Assembly (NCBI GenBank): GCA_963782595.1
Contig: CAWAKJ010000007.1
Coordinates: 558,001-622,000 of the forward strand
Length of the DNA stretch: 64,000 nt
Source of the DNA: JAMQPK01 sp963782595
GTDB taxonomy: Bacteria > Acidobacteriota > Vicinamibacteria > Vicinamibacterales > JAMQPK01
Reading direction: 5' to 3'
Made by a program: the position numbers and the translations under genes
The notes under the pieces: model-generated
What the model was told of the DNA's origin: nothing
Seen by the model: the letters and a program-made list of their open reading frames with translations, nothing else
Databases searched by the model: none
Shown here: one piece after another, positions 1 to 9,000 of the stretch
Layout: each line of letters starts with the position of its first letter
How positions within the stretch are numbered: position 1 is the first letter of the stretch

Positions 1-873
1 ACTGATCCAGCCGTCGTAGTTGCGATCTCGAAGGATCTGGATGAGCGCAGGGAAGTCCACACCGCCGGTTCCGAGTCGCTGGTAGATGGCATCTGGAGAC
101 GGCGGCAGGCCGAGTTTCTTGGCCATCGCCGCCTCCTCTTCCTTGCTCGGCGCCGGACCGCGCCATCCTTTTCCGGCGCTCCAGACGGGCAGGGTGTCCT
201 TGAAGTGGAAATGCGCAATCCGCGAGTAGTGGTCCCGGGCGAACGTCACCGGATCGAACCCCCCCACCGACGCGTGACAGGTATCGAGCGTGACAAATAC
301 CAACTTGGGGTCGGTCATTTCCAGGATCATGTCGACTTCGGACTTCCGCTCGGCCATCGTCCAGGCGTGCGGATGAAACGCGAACTTGACCCCGTGCTCG
401 AGTGTGCGTTTGCCGACCTCATTGAGGTTCCTGGCGAGAATTTTGGCGTTTGCGGGGCTGAGATCTTCCTGGCCGAGGCGGCGGCTGAGGTTGGCTTTGA
501 GCGCCTTGATGCCGAAATACGCGCCGAACTTCGCGTTCGCGCTGTGGCTGTCGAGCGTTGCCTGTAGCTTCGACGAGTCGAAGTATTCGCCTCCGCTGGC
601 CACTGACGAAATTCCGATCCCTGCTTCGTCCAAAATCTTCTTGAACACCTGAGGCGGCTGTTTGAGATACAGCTGTAGTTCGTTTCCCCACGGCTCGATC
701 CCGTGAAACCCGAACCGGGCTGCCATCTTGATGCCGGTTTCAGGATGCGGTTTCAACGGGGTGAACATGTGGCTGCTCATCGCCCATTTGAAGCGGTCGG
801 CAGGCAGGGCCGTGACCCTCGAAGCCAGCGCGACACCACAAGCGGCACCAATGAACTCGCGGCGATTCAACAT
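1..873 (-). CDS. Exported sugar phosphate isomerase/epimerase-like protein (3' end cut by the window)
   Basis: Reading frame on the minus strand from ATG at 873 to the window edge, about 290 residues seen. The start follows a good ribosome-binding site (AGGGAGG). The N-terminus MLNRREFIGAA is a twin-arginine signal, followed by a hydrophobic stretch. The rest fits the xylose-isomerase-like TIM-barrel family (AP endonuclease 2 fold): it contains GFHGIEPWGNE, a region FAFHPHAWTM, and VTLDTCHASVGG, where His/Asp/Glu residues typically bind the metal. Proteins of this kind isomerise or epimerise sugars or inositols; here it is probably in the periplasm. The substrate cannot be told. The C-terminus lies beyond the window. 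Confidence 0.85.
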   Translation of the reverse strand, partial: MLNRREFIGAACGVALASRVTALPADRFKWAMSSHMFTPLKPHPETGIKMAARFGFHGIEPWGNELQLYLKQPPQVFKKILDEAGIGISSVASGGEYFDSSKLQATLDSHSANAKFGAYFGIKALKANLSRRLGQEDLSPANAKILARNLNEVGKRTLEHGVKFAFHPHAWTMAERKSEVDMILEMTDPKLVFVTLDTCHASVGGFDPVTFARDHYSRIAHFHFKDTLPVWSAGKGWRGPAPSKEEEAAMAKKLGLPPSPDAIYQRLGTGGVDFPALIQILRDRNYDGWIS

Positions 874-1333
874 AGAGCCTCCCTTGGACGGACTGGAGAT
901 TTCGATCTTTCTCTGTACGAGGTAGGGCAAGTCAAGGAGTCTCACACTGTAAGACCGCGAGGTCCCCAGTGGCTAGTTGAATTGACGTCGCCGGCAATCA
1001 TGGCGCCAACGCGGGAGGCGGATCTGTCTGCGCCGCGGCCGGAACTGTCGGTGCACGAACACGGCCGCTTGCAGACAGATCCGCCTCCGTCGGGCGGTCA
1101 CGTCGGGCCTCGCAGCGCGCGTCCGGCCCCGGCCCGCCTCCGCCAAGGCTTCGGCGCGTCCGCCGTAGCTTCGCGAAGGCGGAAGCTTCGGATTCGCGCT
1201 GCAGCAAGGCCAACCCAATTGCCTTGGTGGGACGCTGACTCGGTCTGGCTCAAGCCGGACGCGACAGCAGCCGTCCACGCGTTCACTTCACTCGAAGACG
1301 GCGCCTCGAAACCCGGTACCGCAGAAGAGACTC
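874..1333. other. 460-bp intergenic stretch made largely of repeats
   Basis: No convincing gene is seen here. The stretch contains an 18-bp perfect inverted repeat (1014-1031 with 1071-1088), a copy of an interspersed repeat shared with 41.9 kb, and a second palindromic unit nested inside it. Open frames across it have no ribosome-binding site and translate the repeats. Confidence 0.6.
1014..1260. repeat. Interspersed repeat, copy 1, with a nested palindromic insert
   Basis: From about 1089 to 1250 the sequence matches 41893-42010 (shared words include GGGCCTCGCAGCGCGCGTCC and AGGCCAACCCAA). Relative to that copy, this one carries about 50 extra bases (1133-1182) that form their own inverted repeat (CCGCCTCCGCCAAGGCTTCG against the arm ending GCGAAGGCGG). 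Upstream lies an 18-bp perfect hairpin arm pair, 1014-1031 and 1071-1088. A partial CCGGCT-type palindrome follows at about 1245-1260. Confidence 0.7.
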
Positions 1334-2353
1334 CTAGGGAGTCACGGTAAAAGAGACCGTTCGAGTAATGGCCTGGCTGTTGGTCTTGTCAGTGATCGCG
1401 ATCGCCAGCTTGTAGTCGCCTGGTGCAAAACTGGCCAAAGGCACGCCCTGGGCGACCAGGACCTGGTGTCCTGCATTCAAATTGAACTCAGCCGGCAGCG
1501 TCGTTGCATTGAACGACGTGTTTGGCATCTTGGCAAACGGCTTGGCCTCCGTCCCGCGGGACAGGGTGTAGCCGACCTCGATGTCGGGTTTGCCCGCAGG
1601 CGTGCCGCCCTCGTTGTAGATGAGGAACATGAACAAGAGTTCGGCCGATGTCGCGAAGGTCGGCGTGAATGCCGGTGTGATTTTCTGGCCACCGATCGTG
1701 AAGGGCTGTTCCATCTGCTGGCGTGGCGTGAGCTGCTGAGGCGCCTCTTCGAGATTCCTCGCGAGCACGATGGAGCTCGTTGTCAAACCTCCGGAGAAGT
1801 CAGGAACGGTCACGGCTTGAGCGTGGACGACGCGCTTCGGTGGCGTTCGCCCATTCTTTGGCGGGGCTTCCGCCAGAGCAAACGTCACCTCGAAATCGCC
1901 CGGCGGCAGCTCCAACGCCCTGCTGAGCTGGACCGAGTCCTGGCCCGTGCTGGCAAAGCTGTTTGCATTGGCAAAAAAGTAGATGTCAGAAAAGGCGGGA
2001 TCCGATGCAGCCGTCGTTGCGCCTTTCCTGAACGCGCGGACGTACAATGCCACCGGAAAGGAAGTAAGCTTGCCGGAACCAATCTCTAGTACGTACGGGA
2101 TGAAGACGTTAGTGGCAGATCGAATGAAATGGTTCTGGAATGACAGCTTGAAGTCTGCTGGCGGGGGTTCTTTGCCGGCAATCACTGCGTCCACAAGGCC
2201 CGTGAGCGCCTTGTACTGCGTCATCTCAGCTTTGCTGAGCTTCAGTTTTTCTGCCGTTTGTTCTTCGAGCTTTGATTGACCGTACGCAGCCGGCGTCAGT
2301 GACGCGCAGATGATCATCAAGCTGAACGTTCTCAGAACATGATGGAAAGCCAT
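1334..2353 (-). CDS. Secreted protein of unknown function
   Basis: 339-residue protein with a Sec signal peptide ending about residue 25 (...LTPAAYGQS). No catalytic motif is recognised. The body looks like beta-rich domains: a central part with LPPGDFEVTFAL and a C-terminal part with FAPGDYKLAIAITD, both like the extracellular segments that many acidobacterial secreted proteins carry after a VWFA or GWxTD domain. The segment PRQQMEQPFTIGGQKITP links the two. It stands alone, divergent from the NHL gene at 2521. Function is not inferred. Confidence 0.75.
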   Translation of the reverse strand: MAFHHVLRTFSLMIICASLTPAAYGQSKLEEQTAEKLKLSKAEMTQYKALTGLVDAVIAGKEPPPADFKLSFQNHFIRSATNVFIPYVLEIGSGKLTSFPVALYVRAFRKGATTAASDPAFSDIYFFANANSFASTGQDSVQLSRALELPPGDFEVTFALAEAPPKNGRTPPKRVVHAQAVTVPDFSGGLTTSSIVLARNLEEAPQQLTPRQQMEQPFTIGGQKITPAFTPTFATSAELLFMFLIYNEGGTPAGKPDIEVGYTLSRGTEAKPFAKMPNTSFNATTLPAEFNLNAGHQVLVAQGVPLASFAPGDYKLAIAITDKTNSQAITRTVSFTVTP

Positions 2354-2520
2354 GATCGCCGCGGATTCTAGGCGGCGAGGTCGAGCAAGTCAAACGTCTT
2401 CGATGGTCCAGGAGCGGGCATGGCACAGACGTCCCACGATCTGAGACGGGTTCGAAGAGGTCGCATACGCGCGGTTACAATCGCGCCCCACTCATCTGTC
2501 TGGTCCCTTCGGAGGTTGTT

Positions 2521-3717
2521 ATGAACCGGGGCTTTTCCATCGGTTGTGTCAGCGCTCTGGTCGTGCTTGCAACCATGCAGGCGCAGCAGTCGCAGCCGAG
2601 CGATTCGCAGGTCGCCGTTCAAGGCGCTCGACCCAATGCCGTTCTCAAACCTGTCCCTGCCGAAGGCGCCAATTTTCGCCATGCGCTCGCGTCGCCTAAG
2701 GCGCCGCAGATTCCATGGAAATCGCAGCCGAATTTTCTCAAGCCTCCGCCCGGTGTCTACTTCGGCGAGACCATGGGAATCGCGCGGAACTCCAAGGGGC
2801 AGATCTATGTCTTCACGCGACTCGGAGACGCGTCGCGACTGCTGCAGTTCGATCAGAACGGAAACTTCATGCGCGAGATTGGACGCAATTCATACGCGTT
2901 TGCCATGGCGCATGGCGTGTACGTCGACCCGCAGGACTACGTCTGGACCATAGACGAGGGGACGAACACCGTCATCAAATGGAATCCGAGTACGGCTAGG
3001 CCGGAAATGATCCTCGGCCGCCGATACGAATCACTCGAAGGCCTCGGACCGGCGATCTCGCCGATTCCGCCGCCGCATCCCTACGCCTTCAACCGGCCGA
3101 GCGACGTCGTTGTGGATGCGCAGGGCAACATCTTCGTGGCCGACGGGTACAACAACAACCGCGCGATCAAGTACGACAAGAACGGCAGGTTCGTGGCGTC
3201 GAGCATCGGCACGCGCGGCCGCGAACCCGGCCAGATGCATCTTCCGCATTCGATTACCGCGGACAATGCCGGCAACATCTACGTCGGCGATCGCAACAAC
3301 GGCCGCATCCAGGTCTTCAGCAACGACCTGACGCTGCGGACGATGTATGAACATGTGGGCGCGCCATGGGCCGTGTGCGTAAGCCCGGGACCGCATCAAT
3401 ATCTGTACAGCTCGAATTCGAATCCGGATCAGAACCTCGCCGCCGTCAACGCGGTGACGGGCGAGATTTTCAAGATGGAGCTGGACGGGACCGTCGTCGG
3501 CAAGTTCGGGAAGGCCGGAAAAGAGCTTGGAGAATTGTCGACCGTGCACGACATGGACTGCAGGAACGACAACGAGATTCTGGTCGGCGAGATCGTCGCC
3601 TGGCGAGCGCAGAAGCTGATACTGGGTGCAACGGGTGCAACGGGTGCGACAGGTGCGACAGGTGCGACAGGTGCGACAGGTGCAACAGGTGCGACGCGCA
3701 CGTCAAACATCAAGTGA
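2521..3717 (+). CDS. NHL-repeat beta-propeller protein with a Gly-Ala-Thr tandem tail
   Basis: 398 residues, exported by a Sec-type signal (ends near AQQSQPS). The body is a six-bladed NHL propeller related to peptidyl-alpha-hydroxyglycine alpha-amidating lyases. Typical blade motifs recur: VYVDPQDYVWTIDEG, FNRPSDVVVDAQGNIFVADG, LPHSITADNAGNIYVGDR and ending AWRAQKLIL. Such proteins are probably periplasmic or extracellular binding or lyase scaffolds; the substrate is not known. Residues 369-392 are eight exact Gly-Ala-Thr repeats coded by a 9-bp DNA tandem (3625-3696), absent from the downstream paralogue. The next gene starts 16 bp later, so the two are probably cotranscribed. A strong RBS (GGAGGTTGTT) precedes the ATG. 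Confidence 0.88.
   Translation: MNRGFSIGCVSALVVLATMQAQQSQPSDSQVAVQGARPNAVLKPVPAEGANFRHALASPKAPQIPWKSQPNFLKPPPGVYFGETMGIARNSKGQIYVFTRLGDASRLLQFDQNGNFMREIGRNSYAFAMAHGVYVDPQDYVWTIDEGTNTVIKWNPSTARPEMILGRRYESLEGLGPAISPIPPPHPYAFNRPSDVVVDAQGNIFVADGYNNNRAIKYDKNGRFVASSIGTRGREPGQMHLPHSITADNAGNIYVGDRNNGRIQVFSNDLTLRTMYEHVGAPWAVCVSPGPHQYLYSSNSNPDQNLAAVNAVTGEIFKMELDGTVVGKFGKAGKELGELSTVHDMDCRNDNEILVGEIVAWRAQKLILGATGATGATGATGATGATGATGATRTSNIK
3625..3696 (+). repeat. 9-bp tandem repeat, eight copies, in a coding region
   Basis: Eight contiguous units of GGTGCRACR lie in frame at the 3' end of the NHL gene and code for (Gly-Ala-Thr)8. Unit variants differ only at third positions. The regularity suggests recent slippage expansion. 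Confidence 0.95.
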
Positions 3718-3733
3718 GCGAGCAGGAGACCAG

Positions 3734-4816
3734 ATGAAGCATATTCTGCATCGTGTGCTGGTGCTGATGGCCGTCGCGGGGATCGGCAGTTCGCTCGGCG
3801 CACAGCTTCGGATTAGCGAAATACCTTACGATTCGGCCCCGGATCCGCTGAAGGGGCTTCCCGATGACGTGTACATCGGCGAAGCCGCGGGAGTCGCCAC
3901 CAATTCCCGTGGAAACCTGTTCGTGTACACCCGAACCGGTTCACCGCAGCTCACGCTCGGGACCGAGCGTCATTTTCATCGAGGCAACGGTGCAGCCCGC
4001 CTGTTCGAGTTCGACGCATCGGGAAAGTATCTGCGCGAGATCGGGCAGGGACTTTACGGGTTCGTCTACGCGCACACCGTGCGCGTCGATCCGCAGGACA
4101 ACATCTGGACCGTGGACGAGGGCTCGGGAACTATCGTGAAGTTCAGCTCGCAGGGCCAGGTCCAAATGGTGCTGGGCCGCACGCCGGAGTACCTGCCGAT
4201 GCCCAACTTCGAGCGCGTCAACAGCATGGGCACGGTGGCCAAGCCGACCGGGCCGGTCGGCGTCGGCGTTGAAGGAGACGAGTTCGATCGCCCGACCGAT
4301 GTCGCGTGGGACAAGCAAGGCAACATCTTCGTCAGCGATGGCCATGTCAACTCGCGTATCGCCAAGTTCGACTCGAACGGCCGGTTCGTCAAGTCGTGGG
4401 GCTCCCAGGGTACGGCGCCCGGCCAGTTCAATGTGCCGCACTCGATCGTCGCCGACGCCCAGGGCAACCTCTACGTGGCCGATCGCGACAACCGGCGCAT
4501 CCAGGTGTTCGACAACAATGGCGTGTTCAAGACGCAGTTCATCAACGTCGGCACGCCGTGGACGCTGTGCATCACTCCGGGTCAGCCCCAGTACCTTTAC
4601 ACCTCGAACTCGAACGATCCCCGCGAGTTCGATCGCGACGGCGAGATCTACAAAATGGAGCTCGACGGACGTATCGTCGGCAGATTCGGCCGGGCCGGAA
4701 GGATGCTGAAGGAATTCAGCACAGTGCACGGAATCGATTGTCGCGTCGAGAACCAGTTGTACGTCGGAGAGCTGACGAGCTGGCGTGTCCAGAAGCTCAC
4801 GCTGAGACCGAAGTAG
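3734..4816 (+). CDS. NHL-repeat beta-propeller protein, paralogue of the preceding gene
   Basis: 360 residues from the ATG at 3734, chosen because AGCAGGAGAC precedes it and the product then opens with a clean signal peptide (MKHILHRVLVLMAVAG). An upstream in-frame ATG at 3626 would only translate the repeats of the previous gene. NHL blades are clear: VRVDPQDNIWTVDEGSG, FDRPTDVAWDKQGNIFVSDG, VPHSIVADAQGNLYVADR and a terminal LTSWRVQKLTL matching the paralogue. The two genes look like a tandem duplication. It is likely a secreted peptidylglycine-lyase-like propeller with an unknown ligand. Confidence 0.88.
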   Translation: MKHILHRVLVLMAVAGIGSSLGAQLRISEIPYDSAPDPLKGLPDDVYIGEAAGVATNSRGNLFVYTRTGSPQLTLGTERHFHRGNGAARLFEFDASGKYLREIGQGLYGFVYAHTVRVDPQDNIWTVDEGSGTIVKFSSQGQVQMVLGRTPEYLPMPNFERVNSMGTVAKPTGPVGVGVEGDEFDRPTDVAWDKQGNIFVSDGHVNSRIAKFDSNGRFVKSWGSQGTAPGQFNVPHSIVADAQGNLYVADRDNRRIQVFDNNGVFKTQFINVGTPWTLCITPGQPQYLYTSNSNDPREFDRDGEIYKMELDGRIVGRFGRAGRMLKEFSTVHGIDCRVENQLYVGELTSWRVQKLTLRPK

Positions 4817-4824
4817 ACTTCGCA

Positions 4825-4920
4825 GTTTTTGACGCAGAGCGCAGAGACGCAGAGCCGCAGAGAAGATTCAGCCGGGCAAGTCGATGCTCTTCTCTGTGTC
4901 TCTGCGCCTCTGCGTCGAAA
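4825..4920. repeat. GCAGAGACGCAGAG-type inverted repeat
   Basis: Left arm 4831-4864 is built from the word GACGCAGAG and right arm 4890-4918 from CTCTGCGTC, so the region can fold into a long hairpin. It lies between the NHL gene and the aldolase gene. Related words occur at 12160-12243, 23446-23476, 24408-24436 and 42824-42900. Confidence 0.85.
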
Positions 4921-4951
4921 CATTCCAGGGAAATAACGAAAGGAGAGCGCC

Positions 4952-5704
4952 ATGAATCGTCGCACCTTCGGGATGACCGCACTCGGAATGGCGGCGCTGG
5001 CTCGATCGGCGTTTGCGCAGACACCCCCGAGCTGGGCACGGTTCAAGCCGGCGCCTGGCTCGCTGAAAGAGAAGATGCACACGGGCCAGCCCGTGCGATC
5101 GGCCGGGGCCACCGCCGATGCGACACGGGCGCAGTTGCAGGAGATCATCAAGAAGAACGGCGGCGTCGACCTGTTCAGCCTCGACGCCCAGCACCGGCCG
5201 CTGCCCGATGAACGGGAACTGGTCAGGTTCTGCAAACTGGCCGAAGAACTTGGTGCCGGTGTGCAGCTCCGTCTGCAGCATCCCAGGCTCGCGTATCTAG
5301 CCGGCCGATACGCCGATCTGGGCGTGCTGGCGGTCATGGTGCCGCTCGTTGAAGAGGTCGAAACCGTCCGTGAGGCCATCAACAACTTCTACTATCCGCC
5401 ACTTGGCAGCCGCAGCTGGGGCGGCGAGTTCAGATACGGGGAGAAGCCTCCCGCCGATCGTCTTCAGTACTCGCAGTGGTGGAACGGCCGCGCGCTCCTG
5501 GGCTTCCAGATCGAAACCCTCCGAGGGGCGCTCAACGCCCGCAACATCGTGCAGCCTGGCATCGACTGGGTTTCCTGGGGTCCAGGCGACATGGCCTTCG
5601 ACCTCGAGATGCATTCGAACAGTCCCTTCAAGAGCCTGGACGAGGTGCACCGGTACGTGATCGAGCAGTTGAAGGGTTACGACGTCAGACTACCTTCCAC
5701 TTGA
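4952..5704 (+). CDS. Exported HpcH/HpaI aldolase/citrate lyase family protein
   Basis: 250 residues; ATG preceded by AAAGGAGAG. The N-terminus MNRRTFGMTALGMAALA is a twin-arginine-like signal. The body carries family landmarks of the phosphoenolpyruvate/pyruvate-binding TIM barrel: VMVPLVEEVETVREAINN (the VPxVET segment), a YPPLGSRSWGG loop, GFQIETLRGALNA with the conserved Q-x-E, and WVSWGPGDMAFDL. These enzymes make or cleave C-C bonds of 2-keto-3-deoxy acids. The exported location is unusual for the family. It is shorter at the N-terminal barrel strands than typical members, so activity is uncertain. Confidence 0.82.
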   Translation: MNRRTFGMTALGMAALARSAFAQTPPSWARFKPAPGSLKEKMHTGQPVRSAGATADATRAQLQEIIKKNGGVDLFSLDAQHRPLPDERELVRFCKLAEELGAGVQLRLQHPRLAYLAGRYADLGVLAVMVPLVEEVETVREAINNFYYPPLGSRSWGGEFRYGEKPPADRLQYSQWWNGRALLGFQIETLRGALNARNIVQPGIDWVSWGPGDMAFDLEMHSNSPFKSLDEVHRYVIEQLKGYDVRLPST

Positions 5705-5746
5705 GCGGGGACTGAGGGAAAGGTCCAGGCCTCGGATCGCAGTGTT

Positions 5747-6009
5747 TTGATCTCGACGTTGCGATTTTTTCAACGCCGGGCCGGGACGCCGGGTGAAACC
5801 AACAATGACGGTCTCTTTGTTCATTGTTGCAAGTGGCCGATGCGTTGCACGTCAACAATGACGCAAGTCGAGAGTGTCTATCTCGCGTGCCTGATCTATG
5901 AGCTCGGTGAGCGCGGATTGAAGGTCGTCACCCAGCAGCTCGCCTGCTAATCAACTTCAACGTGGACTATCTGATGAAGGGCGTAAAGCGAGTCGTACTC
6001 AAATTCTGA
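5747..6009 (+). pseudogene. Decayed GxxExxY-family gene
   Basis: Two pieces of a GxxExxY protein lie in different frames. The first, ending at a stop at 5948, reads ESVYLACLIYELGERGLKV, close to the family signature around the conserved E-x-x-Y. The second, 5947-6009, reads LINFNVDYLMKGVKRVVLKF, the family's usual C-terminus, and ends in TGA. The central strand and about half of the protein are missing, with a frame change at the junction, and the N-terminal glycine-rich part is degraded. The remnant sits between inverted GC-rich words (5772-5793 and 6013-6038). Confidence 0.75.
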
Positions 6010-6038
6010 CCACGGCGTCTCGGCGTCCCGGCGTTGCG
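5772..6038. repeat. Inverted repeat flanking the GxxExxY remnant
   Basis: The left word, 5772-5793 (AACGCCGGGCCGGGACGCCG), pairs with 6013-6038 (GGCGTCCCGGCGTT and flank). The two arms bracket the remnant almost exactly. Confidence 0.65.
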
Positions 6039-6045
6039 ATCTAAT

Positions 6046-6077
6046 AAAAAAAAGGGCAGGTGGGTGACCACCTGCCC
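6046..6077 (-). terminator. Rho-independent terminator of TonB receptor 1
   Basis: On the minus strand, 17 bases after the stop codon of the receptor, a 10-bp GC-rich stem (6054-6063 with 6068-6077) is followed by eight T residues. Confidence 0.88.
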
Positions 6078-6093
6078 TTCGTGTCCTTCGTGC

Positions 6094-9000
6094 TTAGAAC
6101 TTGTAATTCAACGCCAACCTGGGGAAACGTCCCAGCATGATCGTCGTCGCGTTGCCGAGGCTGGCTCCAACGGTGTTGTTCGCCGCGCGGATCGCATTGG
6201 CGTTCAACACGTTGAAGATATCGACCTGGAGCGTCAACACTTTGTTGTTGTGACGGAAGTTCTTCTTCACGTTCAGGTCGAACTGGTTCCAGCGATCGTA
6301 GAAGATCGATCCCGGAGGGCTCAGGATGAACGTTTCGGTCTGCGTGCGGACTCCGCCCGGGAACCGTGTAGCTTCCGGCGCCCACTGAATGATGCGCTCC
6401 ACACCGCCGTAACTCTGCAGGACCGCACCAATGTCGATCGAGTACGGGAGCGTGTAGTTTCCAGCGAACTTGACTTCCTGGATGAACGGGTAGCCGAACT
6501 GCGTCTGGTCGCAGAAGCGGCCTCCGAGCGGTGCGTCCACGCCTGTGGTGGCGGCCGTCGGGTTGAACTGTCCGGTTGTCGTTGGACCGTTCGGGTTGTC
6601 GTTGTTGTCGCACCACCGATGCAGTGTGTGCTCCATGGTCCAGCTGCCGAACACCATCGCGCCGCCCGGTAGTCTCACGTTGAACGACGTTTCGAAACCG
6701 GTGTAGAGCGTGTCGTTGGTGGTGTCGCTGCGATCGACGACGCCCACGTTGAAGACGCCCAGCTTGGCCGGGTTCAGGTTGTAGACCGGAACCATCTCTC
6801 CCGCCTTCAGGACGGCGGCGACGTCCGGATCTCTCGACACGTCCGGCATCGGCGTTTCGAACCTGGTGTAGTCGGTCTCCGAGATGTTCAGCCGATCCTG
6901 GAACGCCAGGTCAGCGATCTTGCGCTTGTAGAACATCGCGCCGACGGCCAGGCGCGGGGATACCTGGTGCTGCACGCCGGCCGTGAACTCGTCGTTGTAC
7001 TGGCGCTGGAGGTTCAGCGGCTGGCGATCGGGCCTGTTCGGGCTGGAAAACGCGCCGCCGCTCGGGCTGATTCCGATTTCACTGTCCTGCGCAACGCCGT
7101 CGCAATCGGTCGGAAGGACTCGGATGCCAGGGCAGGTGCCCGCGGCCCCGGACGGGTTGTTGGTGCCGGCAACGAGGTTCCGGTCGAGCCACGTGCGCAG
7201 TTCGCTGCGCTCGCCGGCCCTGCCGTATGCGTTGGCCGCGATGTCGCCGTCGTAGTTGCGGTAGTACCGGCTCCAACTCGTTTTCAGCGCCGTGCGGCCG
7301 TCGCCGAAGAGGTCGTACACCGCGCTGAAGCGTGGAGAGTAGTCGGCCCCGAAGTCGATGAGGCCCTTCTCTTCTTCGATGAAGCGGGCCGGTGCGAACC
7401 GCCCTGCCGCCATGCTGCTTTCATACATGCCGGTCTCGACCCACTGAACCCGGAGGCCCGGGTTGATGGTCAGGCGCTTAATCGTCCAGCTGTCCTGCAC
7501 GAAGATGCCGATGTCGTACGCGACATAGGCGGGCTGGATGACCGGATTGTTGAAGACCTCGACCTGGGTGGGCTGATTGTTGGTGTAGCGCTGCTGCAGG
7601 TGGCCGTTGCGCGTGTTCTTGCGCTGCCGGCCGGGACCCCAGTCGTTCTCGAGACCGAACTTGATGTTGTGAGAGCCGGTCACGTACGAGGCCATGAACT
7701 TCGCCTCGTTGTGGACGCTTTCCTGGCGCTGCTCGCGCGTGGCGTTCCAGCCCGTGCAACCATTGGGCGCAGGCAGGAGCGCGTAAATGCACTTGTCCGG
7801 GAACGCGCGGTTCAACGCCGTATCGGTTGTCGGAGCGGTCGCGTACCATTCTGGTGTGAATGGGAAGTCGTGCGCCGTTCCTGCCGGGGTACCTGACGGG
7901 CTGCCGCCCCTCCAATAGAACTCCGCAAAAGACCAACCCGCCTCGAGCAGCCATCTGCTGGTGACAGGGGCAGTCAATTTCATGTTGCCGATCGCGTGGT
8001 GCGCATTCCGGGGATCGCGTTGTTCGCCCGCGCGCGGGTCGACGCCGGCGCCAATCGAATGGCCCTTCTTGTGCCACCACCGCTCGAGGAACCCGGCGAT
8101 CTTGTACTTCTCAGCCGCCTGCCACGTCAGTCGCGTCGACAAGCTGCGCACATACAGGTCGTTGGTCGCTTTGTACTGCGTGCCGTCTGTCGCCGTCACA
8201 AACTTCGGCACGTTCGCGACCGTCGTTTCCGTTGACTGATGGCGGGCCGAGAGGATCCACCACAGTTTGTCTCTCAGGATGGGACCGCCCAACGAGCCGG
8301 TGAATGCCTCGAGGTGATCGATGCCGTTGGCGACGTTCAGGCTGCGCGAGCGCAGCCGATCGTCGATGTTGTCCTTGACCCACGTGCCCTTTGTGCCGCC
8401 CATGAAGGCCGAGCCGCTGAACTGGTTGCCGCCGTCCTTGAGGATGCTGTTCAAGCGGATGCCACCGCCGCCGGTGTCGGCGGGAATCGCGGCTGTGCTG
8501 ACCGTCATTTCCGCCTGAAGCGTGTCGTCGAGGAAGCTCAACGACGTGCCCTCGTAGCTCTGAATCGACATGCCTTCGACCAGTTGGTCGCCGTCGAGGC
8601 CGCCGAGGCCACGTGCGCGCAAGCCGACCTGCTCGGTCGTCTGCACGCCGCCCATGTCGGGTGTGCCCGGACGCACGCCCGGCACGATAACGGCCAGGCC
8701 CATGACGTTGCGCGAAATCGGCAGCGCGTCGATGACGTCGCGCGCAATCACGGTTGTGCGAGTCGCCTGCTGCACGTCAACCTGCGCGGCGGTGCCCGAG
8801 ACGTTGATCGTCTCTTCGAGCGAGCCGACTTTCATCTCGCCGTTCACTGTCGCGGTGAAGTTCGACGGCAGGGTGATGCCCTCGCGCACGACCGTGCCGA
8901 AGCCGGTGAGCGAGAACGTGAGCTTGTACGTGCCGGGACGCATTTCCACGAAACGATAACGGCCCTGGCTGTCGGTGACCGTCGTCATTGAGCCTTCGAT

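Noticed and set aside
205..567. Plus-strand frame at the left edge
   Set aside because: The minus strand across the region encodes a Tat-exported TIM-barrel protein with a good start, so the plus frame is a shadow.
703..1350. 215-codon plus-strand frame through the first intergenic stretch
   Set aside because: It reads through the antisense end of the isomerase-like gene and several repeat units; low-complexity translation.
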